Positions 47,011 through 56,428 of a DNA stretch of 64,000 nucleotides are shown in pieces. Position 1 is the stretch's first letter, and every line of letters starts with the position of its first letter. A program made the translations under genes and the position numbers. The DNA is from Cupriavidus sp. UYMMa02A (GTDB taxonomy: Bacteria > Pseudomonadota > Gammaproteobacteria > Burkholderiales > Burkholderiaceae), in assembly GCA_001725945.1 (NCBI GenBank), contig LRMT01000125.1:124001-188000 (forward strand). The letters run 5' to 3'. Below the pieces are notes generated by a model. It was not told the origin of the DNA and did no database searches. It was given only the letters and a program-made list of their open reading frames with translations.

Positions 47011-47114
47011 TCGATATCTGAAAAGCTGAAACGCGTGGAATGCCGGGCGCGCGTCGTGCGAGCGCGGCGGTCCGCCAGAGTGGCGACCGGCAACCCGAAA
47101 AATTATGTCTTCGG

Positions 47115-47132
47115 CATGTCAACATCATGACA
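47115..47132 (-). promoter_or_regulatory. Pho box toward ppx
   Basis: On the minus strand TGTCATG-ATGT-TGACATG has the PhoB layout of two 7-base direct repeats spaced by four. It lies 105-122 bases upstream of the ppx start. Confidence 0.65.
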
Positions 47133-47141
47133 AAATCAAAG

Positions 47142-47159
47142 TGTCATAAAAGCGACATG
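47142..47159 (+). promoter_or_regulatory. Pho box toward ppk
   Basis: TGTCATA-AAAG-CGACATG fits the PhoB 7+4+7 pattern (first repeat perfect, second with two or three changes). It ends five bases before the annotated ppk ATG at 47165. This suggests either that the true ppk start is the ATG at 47198 or 47207, or that the box overlaps the promoter core. Confidence 0.55.
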
Positions 47160-47164
47160 AATCT

Positions 47165-49287
47165 ATGGAAAAGTCGCCACATTACCAAAAGAAAGCCATG
47201 ACCATGTCGACGACACCGTCCAGCACGCTGCTCAATCGCGAGCTGGGCATTCTGGAATTCAACGCACGTGTTCTGGCACAGGCAGCAGACCCGAAGGTCC
47301 CGCTGCTGGAAAGACTCAAGTTCATCTGCATCGTATCCAGCAATCTGGACGAATTTTTTGAGATCCGCATGGCCGGGCTCAAGGAACAGATGCGCGACAA
47401 CGCCTCCGGCCTGACTCCCGACGGGCTCTCGTTCCAGCAGGCTTACCAGCTTGTCACAGCACGCACGCAGCAGCTTGTTGCTTCGCAGTATGACATGCTG
47501 CAGAACGTCATTTTTCCCCTTCTTGAGAAGGAAGGCATCTTTTTTCACCTGACAACCACCTGGACCGATACGCAGCGCGAATGGGCCCGGGATTTCTTCG
47601 TACGCGAACTCGGCCCTGTGCTTACGCCGATCGCCCTTGACCCGGCCCATCCGTTCCCGCGCGTGCTGAACAAGAGCCTGAACTTCGTGGTCGAGCTCTC
47701 CGGCAAGGACGCCTTCGGGCGCGAGGCCGACCTTGCCATCGTGCAGGCGCCGCGAGCCCTGCCGCGCGTGGTCAAGATGCCCGAAAAGCTCTCAGGCTAT
47801 CCGTTCGGCTTCGTGATGCTGTCTTCGTTCATGCAGGGCTTCGTGCACGAGCTGTTCCCGTCCATCGACGTCCAGGGCTGTTATCAGTTCCGCGTCACGC
47901 GCAATTCGGACCTCTTCGTGTCCGAAGACGAGATCACCGACCTGCGTGAAGCGCTGCAGGGCGAACTGCCGACGCGCCACTTGGCGACACCGTGCGACTG
48001 GAGGTCTCATCGGACACGCCGCCGGCGCTTTCGCGCCGCCTGCTGCTGGAATCCGGACTGGGGGAGCAGGACTTGTATCGCGTCTCGGGCCCGGTGAATC
48101 TCGTCCGCCTGATGCAAATCCCCGACATGGTGGACCGTCCGGCACTCAAGTTCCCGCCGCATGTGCCCGCACCGGTCAAGCCATTTGCCAGCGGCGCGCC
48201 GATCTTCGATGTCATCCGCCAGCAGGACGTGCTGCTGCATCATCCTTACGAGAGTTTCAATTCCGTGCTCGACCTGCTGCTGCAGGCCGCGACCGACCCG
48301 AACGTCGTCGCCATCAAGCAGACCGTGTACCGGACCGGCAATGAATCGCTGGTCATGGAAGCGCTGATGACGGCAGCGCGCAACGGCAAGGAAGTCACTG
48401 TCGTCGTGGAACTGCTCGCGCGCTTTGACGAAGAGACCAACATCAATTGGGCCGAGCGGCTGGAGTCCGCCGGCGCCCATGTCATCTATGGCGTGGTCGG
48501 CCACAAGTGCCACGCCAAGATGCTGCTGATCGTACGGCGCGAGCCTGCAGGGGCCAAGGCCAAGCAGGTCAAGTTGCGCCGTTATGCCCACCTGGGCACC
48601 GGCAATTACCATCCGCGCACGGCACGCCTGTACACGGACTTCGGCCTGCTGACGGCGAACGAGGCCATTTGCGAGGATGTGCACCACGTCTTCCAGCTTC
48701 TGACGGGCACGGCCGGCACGATCCGGCTGAACCACCTGTGGCAGTCGCCATTCAGCATGCATAGCAACCTGGTCGAGCATATCCGTGCCGAGGCGCGCAA
48801 TGCGCGGGCAGGCAAGCCTGCGCGCATCATGGCCAAGATGAACGCGCTGCTCGAGCCGTCCATCATCGACGAGCTGTACAAGGCGTCACGCGCAGGGGTG
48901 AAGATCGATCTGATCGTGCGCGGCGTTTGCGCGCTGATGCCGGGGGTGCCAGGCATGTCCGAGAACATCTCGGTGCGCTCGATCATCGGACGCTTTCTCG
49001 AGCACCACCGCGTCTACTATTTCCTTGCCGGCGGCGAGGAAGTGCTCTACCTGTCGAGTGCCGACTGGATGGACCGCAATCTGTTCCGCCGCGTGGAAGT
49101 CGCGTTCCCCGTGCTGGACAAGGTGCTCAAGACGCGCGTCATCAAGGAAAGCCTGCAGGTCCACCTGCGCGACAATGCCTCGGCCTGGATCATGCAGCCC
49201 GACGGCAACTACGTCCGCAAGCAGACGCGCTCCAAGCAACCGTACACGAGCCAGCACGATTTGCTGACCCTGTTCAGCAGCGCGTAA
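47165..49287 (+). CDS. ppk: Polyphosphate kinase 1 (frameshifted)
   Basis: Ppk1 reversibly makes polyphosphate from ATP. The sequence shows LLNRELGILEFNARVLAQA, LKFICIVSSNLDEFFEIRM, LTPIALDPAHPFPRVLNKSL, then the kinase core: HHPYESFNSVLDLLLQAAT, ALMTAARNGKEVTVVVELLA, ARFDEETNINWAERLE, VGHKCHAKMLLIVRRE and the catalytic-His region YAHLGTGNYHPRTARLYTD. One G is missing at 47983-47984. The ORF opens at ATG 47165 without a ribosome site; the family sequence begins near ATG 47198-47207, so the start is uncertain by about 12 codons. Length about 700 residues as expected. A hairpin terminator follows. Confidence 0.93.
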
Positions 49288-49305
49288 TAGGACGCCAGAC
49301 AAAAA

Positions 49306-49330
49306 CGGCCCGCTTCTGCGGGCCGCTTTG
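49306..49330 (+). terminator. Stem-loop terminator after ppk
   Basis: GCGGGCC-type 7-bp stem (GGCCCGC / GCGGGCC, loop TTCT) followed by a T-rich GCTTTGCTT. It lies between the convergent ppk and phoR genes. Confidence 0.7.
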
Positions 49331-49379
49331 CTTGAGATCGGACTTGAACGTTGAAAGAATATCGCCGCCCCCCCAACAC

Positions 49380-50731
49380 CTAGCGCCCGGCGCGCGCGTC
49401 AGGCAGCGCGGCGCGAAGAACCCGCGGCCCCGGGGCCTCGCGCACACTGCGCTCCGGCGGGAAGATGACGCGAAACACGCTGCCCCGGCCCACTTCGCTG
49501 CTGACACGCAGCTCGGCATGGTGGCGAGACACCACGTGCTTGACGATGGCCAGGCCCAGGCCGGTGCCGCCGGTGTCGCGCGAACGGCTGCGGTCGACGC
49601 GGTAGAAACGCTCGGTCAGGCGGGGAATATGCTCGGGTGCAATGCCAAGGCCGGTATCCGTCACCGAAAACACGGCATGCCCGTCGTCCCAGCCGAGACG
49701 GATCGTGATACGCCCGTCAGCGGGCGTATAGCGCACCGCGTTCGACACCAGATTGCCCAGCGCCGACATCAGCTCCGTCTCGGTGCCGCGCAGGCCCACA
49801 GTCGGATCGATCTCCGCGGCAATGTGGTGACGCTCCTGCGACAGCGCCTCGGCGTCGTGCACGAGGTGATCGACCATTTCCCGGACCGGCACGAGCTCCT
49901 GCCCGGGCGGCTGCGCATCGCTTTCCAGCTTGGCCAGCGCCAGCAGGTCTTCCACGATGCTCTGCATGCGCACGGACTGCACCAGCATCATGTCGACATA
50001 GCGCCGGCGATCTTCCTCCGAAACCGGCAGGTCGCGCACAGTCTCGAGAAAGCCGGTCAGCACGGTCAGCGGCGTCTTCAGCTCGTGCGATACATTGGCC
50101 ACGAAGTCGCGCCGCATGGCCTCTGTATTCTCGAGCTTGGTGATGTCCTGCGTGATGACCAGCTTGCGGTTGTCGCCGTATGGCAACACCTGGACCGAGA
50201 TCACGCCCTGCTTGTGCTCGCCCATGTCGCGCATGGCCAGCGGTTCATCGAAGCGCTGCCGCGTGAGGTAGTGAACGAATTCCGGGCGACGGATCAGGTG
50301 CGTGATGCGCTGGCGAACATCGCGCCGCGCGCTCAGGCCGAAGTGCTGTTCGGCCACGTCGTTGCACCATTCGATCTGGTCGGCGTCGTCGAGCATCAGC
50401 ACGCCGTTGGGCGAAGCTGGATAGCCTGGATGAAGCGCGTATGCTGCTGTTCGACTTGCAGCACCTGCAGGCGCCAGCGCTTGACCAGCCGGTGCAGGCG
50501 GTAATAAACCTCGCCCCACAGCCCCAACGCGCTCGGGATCTCGCCGTACGCCGGGGCATCGAGTACCTTCCACAGGCGGTTGATCTGGAACAGGTGGAAT
50601 GCCACCAGGCACACCAGCGCAGTCGTCATCACAAGCAGCGCAGGTATCCCGCCGGCCAGGAAATAGACGCCGACAGCAACCACCACCAGGCTGATCAGGA
50701 TGGCCACGGAGCGGGCCCAGATGACATTCAT
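49380..50731 (-). CDS. phoR: Phosphate regulon sensor kinase PhoR (frameshifted)
   Basis: PhoR is the inner-membrane histidine kinase of the phosphate response. ATG 50731 begins two membrane helices (SVAILISLVVVAVGVYFLA, PALLVMTTALVCLVAFHLF), a short linker, a PAS domain (VLMLDDADQIEWCNDVAEQH) and the kinase: FVANVSHELKTPLTVLTGF (phospho-His), NLVSNAVRYTPADG, DTGLGIAPEHIPRL and GGTGLGLAIVKHV. One base is missing at 50416, just before the PAS domain. It is downstream of phoB (115-base gap) and convergent with ppk. Length about 450 residues. Confidence 0.94.
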
Positions 50732-50846
50732 GCGCGCAAGGGAAACTCAGGAGCCGCAAGGCGGGCAGATGGCGGTGAAACCGCCGTTTGCGGCAGAGTT
50801 TGCCACGAATTCGTGACAACTGGCGCAGCGGCCGTCGGAACCTGGC

Positions 50847-51554
50847 TCAGTTGCCGGGTGTACGGGCCAGCCGGTAGCCGCTGCCACGCACGGTTTCGAT
50901 CATGTTGCTGTAGCCCCCAGGCGTCAGCGCCGCACGCAGGCGCTTGATGTGCACGTCGACCGTACGTTCCTCGACGAAGACATGGTCGCCCCAGACGTGG
51001 TCCAGCAGTTGCGTGCGGCTATGCACGCGTTCGGGATGCGTCATCAGGAAGTGAAGCAAGCGGAACTCGGTAGGCCCGAGATCGAGCTTGATCGGGCCTC
51101 CGCCGTCTTCGCCAGTTACGCGGTGCGTGGCCGGATCCAGGCGCAGGCCGTTGATCGCCACGACGTCATCGGTGAGCTGCGGCGCGCGGCGGCGCAGCAC
51201 GGCCTTGATGCGGGCGAGCAGTTCCTTGGGCGAGAACGGCTTGGTGACGTAGTCGTCCGCGCCGGCTTCAAGGCCCATCACCTTGTCCTGCTCTTCGCTG
51301 CGGGCAGTGAGCATGATGATGGGGATCTGCTTGGTGCGATCGTTCGCACGCAACTCTTTGGCGAAGGTGGCGCCTGACTTGCCCGGAAGCATCCAGTCCA
51401 GCAGCACCAGGTCGGGCAGCACGTCACTCATCAGCGACAGCGCCTGCTCGGCGTTATAGGCCCGGATCGGATAGTGGCCCGCGTGCTGCAAGTTGACGGC
51501 AATCAGTTCAGCAATCGCCGGTTCGTCTTCGACAACGAGAATACTGCTTGGCAT
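50847..51554 (-). CDS. phoB: Phosphate regulon response regulator PhoB
   Basis: PhoB activates phosphate-starvation genes by binding Pho boxes. The receiver domain has the acidic pocket VVEDEPAIAELI, the phosphorylated Asp in LVLLDWMLPGKSG, and the conserved Lys in DDYVTKPFSPKELL. The OmpR-type winged helix has DLGPTEFRLLHFLMTHPERV, LLDHVWGDHVFVEERTVDVH and ETVRGSGYRLA. 235 residues, intact. It is located between phoU and phoR in one transcriptional direction. Confidence 0.97.
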   Translation of the reverse strand: MPSSILVVEDEPAIAELIAVNLQHAGHYPIRAYNAEQALSLMSDVLPDLVLLDWMLPGKSGATFAKELRANDRTKQIPIIMLTARSEEQDKVMGLEAGADDYVTKPFSPKELLARIKAVLRRRAPQLTDDVVAINGLRLDPATHRVTGEDGGGPIKLDLGPTEFRLLHFLMTHPERVHSRTQLLDHVWGDHVFVEERTVDVHIKRLRAALTPGGYSNMIETVRGSGYRLARTPGN

Positions 51555-51582
51555 GTGTTTGTCTCTCCGCAGGTGACGCCGC

Positions 51583-52287
51583 TCAGCTCAGGGCTTCGCG
51601 TTCCATATCCTCGCGCGAGGTATGGCGGACATCCGTCCCCTTCACGATATAGATGATGAACTCCGCAATGTTCTTCGCATGGTCGCCGATACGCTCGACC
51701 GCCTTTGCCACAAACAGGAAGTCCAGCGCGACCGAAATCGTACGCGGGTCCTCCATCATGTAGGTGATCAGCTTGCGCACGAAGCCGCGGAATTCGTCGT
51801 CGATGGCCTTGTCTTCCTTGACGATGCGCGCGGCTGCCACCGTGTCCAGGCGGGCAAACGCGTCCAGTGCCTGGCGCAGCAGGGAAATGGCCATCTCGCC
51901 AGACAGCTTCACCTCGGCGTAGTTGATATTATGCGCCGCCCCGTCTTCCATGATGTGCTTGGTGCGCTTGGCGATCTTCTCGGCCTCGTCGCCCGCGCGC
52001 TCCAGGTTCGTGATGGTCTTGGAGATGGCCATCACCAGGCGCAGGTCGCGTGCGGTGGGTTGGCGGCGCGCGATGATATTGCCGCAATCGGCGTCGATCT
52101 CGATTTCCAGCGCGTTGAGCTGCTGCTCGCGCTCGATGACCTGGTCGGCCAGCGAGCTGTCGAAATCGGCCAGCGCCCGCATGGCGAACTGGATCTGCGA
52201 CTCGACCAGGCCACCCATCTGCAGCAGCTTGGTGTTGATGGCGTTGAGGTCGGCGTCGAATTGGGTGGACAGGTGCTTGTCGGGCAT
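51583..52287 (-). CDS. phoU: Phosphate signalling protein PhoU
   Basis: PhoU links the Pst transporter to PhoR and restrains the kinase when phosphate is plentiful. The 234-residue all-helical protein carries the family's two similar three-helix halves: FDADLNAINTKLLQMGGLVE, ERAGDEAEKIAKRTKHI, then LLRQALDAFARLDTVAAARI and VERIGDHAKNIAEFIIYI, with the E-R-x-G-D-E/H-A metal motifs. ATG 52287 is the conserved start. It sits between pstB and phoB. Intact. Confidence 0.97.
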   Translation of the reverse strand: MPDKHLSTQFDADLNAINTKLLQMGGLVESQIQFAMRALADFDSSLADQVIEREQQLNALEIEIDADCGNIIARRQPTARDLRLVMAISKTITNLERAGDEAEKIAKRTKHIMEDGAAHNINYAEVKLSGEMAISLLRQALDAFARLDTVAAARIVKEDKAIDDEFRGFVRKLITYMMEDPRTISVALDFLFVAKAVERIGDHAKNIAEFIIYIVKGTDVRHTSREDMEREALS

Positions 52288-52343
52288 GGGATTCTCCAGA
52301 CCGCTATGGGTTACCGGGGCGTTGGCGGGCACGTCGGCCGGCA

Positions 52344-53131
52344 TCAGCCGAACCGGCCAGTGATGTAGTCTTCGGTTTCCTTGCGATGCGGCTTGATGAA
52401 GATCTTCTCGGTCTCGCCGAACTCGATCAGCTCGCCGAGGTACATATAGGCCGTGTAGTCCGAGCAGCGGGCGGCCTGCTGCATATTGTGGGTCACGATC
52501 ACCACCGTATATTCGTCCTTCAGCTCGGCGATCAGTTCCTCGATACGGCCCGTGGAAATCGGGTCCAGCGCCGAGCACGGCTCATCGAGGAGCAGGACTT
52601 CGGGACGGATTGCAATCCGCGCGCAATGCACAGGCGTTGCTGCTGGCCGCCCGACAGGCCGTAGCCGGACTGGTGCAGCTTGTCCTTGGCTTCGTTCCAC
52701 AGCGCGGCCTTGGACAGTGCCCATTCCACGCGGTCGTCCATTTCCGAGCGCGACAACTTCTCGAACAGGCGCACGCCGAAGGCGATGTTGTCGTAGATCG
52801 ACATCGGGAACGGCGTCGGCTTCTGGAACACCATGCCCACCTTGGCTCGCAGCAGCGCGATGTCTTGGCGGCTGGTCAGCAGGTTCTCGCCGTCCATGTT
52901 GATCTCACCCTCGGCACGCTGTTCCGGGTAGAGGCCATACATCTTGTTGAACGTGCGCAGCAGCGTGGACTTGCCGCAGCCCGACGGGCCGATAAAGGCC
53001 GTGACCTTGCGGTCCGGGATCGACATGTTGATGTTCTTCAGGGCGTGGAACTGCCCGTAGTAGAAGTTCAGGTTGCGCACATCGATCTTGGCGCGTACCG
53101 AGTCGGGGATGTCGATGACAGTCGAAGTCAT
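52344..53131 (-). CDS. pstB: Phosphate ABC transporter ATP-binding protein PstB (frameshifted)
   Basis: PstB is the ATPase of the high-affinity Pst phosphate importer. It shows FIGPSGCGKSTLLRTFNKM (Walker A), MVFQKPTPFPMSIYDNIAFG (Q-loop region), YGLSGGQQQRLCIARG (signature) and, in the next frame after one base lost at 52616-52617, VLLLDEPCSALDPISTGRIE (Walker B) and VIVTHNMQQAARCSDYTAYM (H-loop). ~262 residues when repaired. The break separates the signature from Walker B. It lies between pstA and phoU. Confidence 0.94.
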
Positions 53132-53187
53132 GCTGGTATCTCGCTAGATATTCGGGTTCCGGTCCGATTCCTGGAATCGCGCGCCGG

Positions 53188-54090
53188 TCACTTCTTGAAC
53201 AGCATGCGCGCTACGATATTGAGCGCAAGCACACCGATCGTAATCAGAAACACGCCTGCCCAGGCCAGTTGCTGCCATTCCGTGAACGGGCTCATGGCGA
53301 AGCGGAAAATGGTCACAGGCAGGTTTGCCATCGGCTTGTTCAGGTCGCTGGTCCAGAACTGGTTGGACAGTGCGGTAAACAGCAGCGGCGCGGTTTCGCC
53401 GGCGATACGCGCCACGGCCAGCAGTACGCCAGTGACGATGCCCGCGTAGGACGACTTCACCGTGATCGACAGCACCATCTTCCACTTCGGCGTGCCGAGT
53501 GCGAAGGCCGCTTCACGCAGCGCATTCGGCACCAGGTTCAGCATGTTCTCCGTCGTGCGAACCACGATCGGAACCTGTAGCAGCGCGAGCGCGCAGACGC
53601 CCGCCCAGCCCGAGAAGTGCCCCATGCGGGTCACGACCAGCGCGTACACGAACAGACCGATCACGATCGACGGCGCCGACAGCAGGATGTCGTTGATGAA
53701 GCGGATGAGGCTGGCCAGCGGCGACGACTTGCCATACTCGGCCAGGTAGATCCCGGCCATGATGCCCAGCGGGGTGCCGAACAGCGTGGCCATCCCCACC
53801 ATCACGAAGCTGCCGAAAATCGCGTTGGCCAGGCCGCCACCGGCGGTGTTCGGCGCCGGGGTCATCTGCGTGAACAGGTCCAGCGACAGGCCGCCCACGC
53901 CCAGCGTGACGGTGGTGTAGAGGATCCACGCCAGCCAGAACAGGCCGAAGCCCATCGCCCCCAGAGAGGCGGCCAGTGCGATCAGGTTGGTGCGGCGACG
54001 GCGCGCCTGCAGGCGCGTGCGCACGGCATCGGCGTCGGGCCGTACGGCCGGAATCGATGCGGAGGACACAGCGTGGCTGGCCTGGTTCAT
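53188..54090 (-). CDS. pstA: Phosphate ABC transporter permease PstA
   Basis: PstA is one of two membrane subunits of the Pst importer. About six helices are visible (LIALAASLGAMGFGLFWLAW, FVMVGMATLFGTPLGIMAGI, SAPSIVIGLFVYALVV, VCALALLQVPIVVR, ITIGVLALNIVARMLF). The cytoplasmic coupling loop is LREAAFALGTPKWKMVLSIT. ATG 54090 overlaps the pstC stop by four bases (ATGA). 300 residues, intact. Confidence 0.96.
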   Translation of the reverse strand: MNQASHAVSSASIPAVRPDADAVRTRLQARRRRTNLIALAASLGAMGFGLFWLAWILYTTVTLGVGGLSLDLFTQMTPAPNTAGGGLANAIFGSFVMVGMATLFGTPLGIMAGIYLAEYGKSSPLASLIRFINDILLSAPSIVIGLFVYALVVTRMGHFSGWAGVCALALLQVPIVVRTTENMLNLVPNALREAAFALGTPKWKMVLSITVKSSYAGIVTGVLLAVARIAGETAPLLFTALSNQFWTSDLNKPMANLPVTIFRFAMSPFTEWQQLAWAGVFLITIGVLALNIVARMLFKK

Positions 54091-55052
54091 TTTGCCCCCT
54101 CGTTCTTTGCCAGTCGCAGCAGCAGCAGCTTGGACAGCGCCAGCACCACGAACGTGATGAAGAACAGGATCAGGCCCAGTTCCATCAGCGCAGCCGTGTG
54201 CAGGCCTGCGCCCGCCTCCGCAAACTCGTTGGCCAGCGCGGACGTGATGCTGTTGCCCGGCGAGAACAGCGACGCGTTGTCGAGCAGGTTGGTATTGCCG
54301 ATCACGAAGGTGACGGCCATGGTTTCGCCCAGTGCACGGCCGAGGCCGAGCATGACGCCGCCGATCACGCCGGCGCGGGTGTAGGGCAGCACCACTTTCC
54401 ACATCACTTCCCAGGTCGTGCAACCCACGCCGTAGGCCGATTCCTTGAGCAGCACCGGCGTGACTTCAAACACGTCGCGCATCACCGAAGCGATGTACGG
54501 GATGATCATGATCGCCAGGATCACGCCGGCGCACAGCAAGCCGATGCCCAGCGGAGCGCCCTGGAACAGCTTGCCGATCACTGGCAACTGGCCGACGGTG
54601 GCAGCCAGCGGCTTCTGGAAGTACTCGCCGAAGATCGGCGCGAACACCAGCAGGCCCCACATGCCGTAGACGATCGACGGCACGGCGGCCAGCAGTTCGA
54701 TGGCGGTGCCGAGCGGACGGCGCAGCCAGGCCGGCGACAACTCGGTCAAAAACAGTGCGATACCAAAGCTGACCGGCACGGCGATGATCAGGGCGATCAG
54801 CGATGTCACGAGCGTGCCGTAGATCGGCACGAGCGCGCCATAGACGTCCGCGGGTGGATCCCACTCCGCGGTCCATAGAAAGCGGGCGCCGAATGTCTGG
54901 ATCGAAGGCCAGGCGCTGATGGCCAGCGACACGATAATGCCGCCCAGCAGGAGCAGCGTCACGATGGCGGCCCCACGCGTCAGGCCGCCGAACAGGATGT
55001 CGCCGGTTCGGCTGGGCGGCCGGACGGCTGAAATTTCGGACGAAGTCGCCAT
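54087..55052 (-). CDS. pstC: Phosphate ABC transporter permease PstC
   Basis: PstC is the partner permease of PstA. The 321-residue protein has about six helices (IVTLLLLGGIIVSLAISAWP, LVTSLIALIIAVPVSFGIAL, IELLAAVPSIVYGMWGLLVF, LLCAGVILAIMIIPYIASV, LGLILFFITFVVLALSKLLL) and the coupling loop KESAYGVGCTTWEVMWKVVL. The start at 55052 avoids an upstream extension to 55145 that overlaps the pstS-pstC gap. Intact. Confidence 0.96.
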   Translation of the reverse strand: MATSSEISAVRPPSRTGDILFGGLTRGAAIVTLLLLGGIIVSLAISAWPSIQTFGARFLWTAEWDPPADVYGALVPIYGTLVTSLIALIIAVPVSFGIALFLTELSPAWLRRPLGTAIELLAAVPSIVYGMWGLLVFAPIFGEYFQKPLAATVGQLPVIGKLFQGAPLGIGLLCAGVILAIMIIPYIASVMRDVFEVTPVLLKESAYGVGCTTWEVMWKVVLPYTRAGVIGGVMLGLGRALGETMAVTFVIGNTNLLDNASLFSPGNSITSALANEFAEAGAGLHTAALMELGLILFFITFVVLALSKLLLLRLAKNEGAK

Positions 55053-55157
55053 GGTGCAGAGGATACGGTCGATGATTTGGCAGGCGCGGCAGCAAGCCGG
55101 GGGGCCACTCAGCCGGCTGCGGCACATGCCACGGCCGGCTGCCATGCAGGCAGTGGC

Positions 55158-56189
55158 TTAGTAGAGAGCCTTGCCCGAAGCGTCCTTGACGCTGGTCTTC
55201 CACGTCGTGCGGATCTGGTTCACGACCGCTTCCGGCAGCGGCACGTAATCCAGGTCGGCGGCCATGTTGCCACCGCTCTTGTAGGCCCAGTCGAAGAACT
55301 TCAGCACTTCCGCACCCTGCGCAGACTTCTCCTGGCTCTTGTGGACCAGGATGAAGGTGGCACCGGCGATCGGCCATGCGGCCTTGCCAGGCTGGTTGGT
55401 CAGGATCTGGTAGTAGCTCTTGGTCCAGTCCGCGCCGGCGGCGGCCGCCTTGAACGCGTCGTCACCCGGCTGAACCACGGCACCCGACGCATTCTTCATG
55501 TTCACGTGGGTCATCTTGTTCTGCTTGGCGTAGGCATACTCGACGTAGCCGATCGCGCCATTCAGACGCTGCACGAAAGCGGCCACGCCTTCATTGCCCT
55601 TGCCGCCGGTACCGCCGCCCGGCCAGTTGACCGTGGTGCCCTCGCCCACCGACTTCTGCCATTCCGGGCTTACCTTCGACAGGTAGTTGGTAAAGATGAA
55701 GGTCGTGCCCGAACCGTCAGCGCGGCGCACCGGCAGGATGTCCTGGCTCGGCAGCTTGGCGTGCGGGTTCAGCGCCTTGATGGCCGGATCGTCCCACTTC
55801 TTGATCTTGCCCAGGTAGATGTTGGCCAGCACCTCGCCGGTGATGGTCAGCTCGCCCGGCTTCACGCCTTGCAGGTTGATCACCGGTACCACGCCGCCGA
55901 TCACCGTCGGGAACTGGACCAGTCCCTGCTTGTTCAGGTCTTCGTCCTTCAGCGGGGCGTCGGAGGCGCCGAAATCGACCGTCTTGGCGCCAATCTGCTT
56001 GATGCCGCCCGACGAACCGATGGATTGATAGTTGACCTTGTTACCCGTTGCTTTTTGGTATGCGTCGGCCCACTTGGAATAGACGGGCGCCGGGAAAGAA
56101 GCGCCTGCACCGGTAATTTCCGCCGCAAACGCAGTACCCGCCACGACTATCGAAACGATGCCTGCTACGGCAGTCTTGACCAGCTTCAT
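55158..56189 (-). CDS. pstS: Periplasmic phosphate-binding protein PstS
   Basis: PstS captures phosphate in the periplasm for PstCAB. The signal peptide is MKLVKTAVAGIVSIVVAGTA-FA; the mature protein starts EITGAGASFPAPVYSKWADA and includes YQSIGSSGGIKQIGAKTVDF, DAPLKDEDL, VRRADGSGTTFIFTNYLSK and GGGTGGKGNEGVAAFVQRL, the usual phosphate-site segments. 343 residues, intact. ATG 56189 follows GGAGG. It is the first gene of a pstSCAB-phoU-phoB-phoR series, with two Pho boxes just upstream. Confidence 0.97.
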   Translation of the reverse strand: MKLVKTAVAGIVSIVVAGTAFAAEITGAGASFPAPVYSKWADAYQKATGNKVNYQSIGSSGGIKQIGAKTVDFGASDAPLKDEDLNKQGLVQFPTVIGGVVPVINLQGVKPGELTITGEVLANIYLGKIKKWDDPAIKALNPHAKLPSQDILPVRRADGSGTTFIFTNYLSKVSPEWQKSVGEGTTVNWPGGGTGGKGNEGVAAFVQRLNGAIGYVEYAYAKQNKMTHVNMKNASGAVVQPGDDAFKAAAAGADWTKSYYQILTNQPGKAAWPIAGATFILVHKSQEKSAQGAEVLKFFDWAYKSGGNMAADLDYVPLPEAVVNQIRTTWKTSVKDASGKALY

Positions 56190-56215
56190 ATGTCCTCCAG
56201 AGAACATTGGTTGGG

Positions 56216-56272
56216 AATGACAAATTTTTGACAAGACGAACTCTAAGCTCCGTATATGACAATCCTGTGACA
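56216..56272 (-). promoter_or_regulatory. Two Pho boxes upstream of pstS
   Basis: On the minus strand TGTCACA-GGAT-TGTCATA (56255-56272) is an almost perfect PhoB box of two 7-base repeats spaced by four. A second, TGTCAAA-AATT-TGTCATT, lies at 56216-56233. The distal box is a typical position for activating the pst operon; the second is nearer the start. Confidence 0.8.
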
Positions 56273-56373
56273 TCCATGAATCTTCTTGGAAGCCAGCAGG
56301 GACGCGGAGAAAGGTGATTTGCCCCCTCCCCACGGACGTCGGGAAATTTGTTCGGTTAATTGCGTTATTGGAC

Positions 56374-56397
56374 AAAAACGCCGGGACATGCCCGGCG
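56374..56397 (-). terminator. Rho-independent terminator after glmM
   Basis: On the minus strand a 7-bp stem CGCCGGG / CCCGGCG (loop of five) is followed by TTTTT (56374-56378 as A on plus). It separates glmM from the pst operon. Confidence 0.87.
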
Positions 56398-56428
56398 CGG
56401 TGGTGCGGATATTGTTGGGGCGATCGCC

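Noticed and set aside
47165..49287. Programmed ribosomal frameshift in ppk (and pyrG, ftsH, pstB)
   Set aside because: The breaks occur in ordinary short homopolymers at unrelated positions in many genes, with no slippery heptamer plus structure. A common technical cause is simpler.
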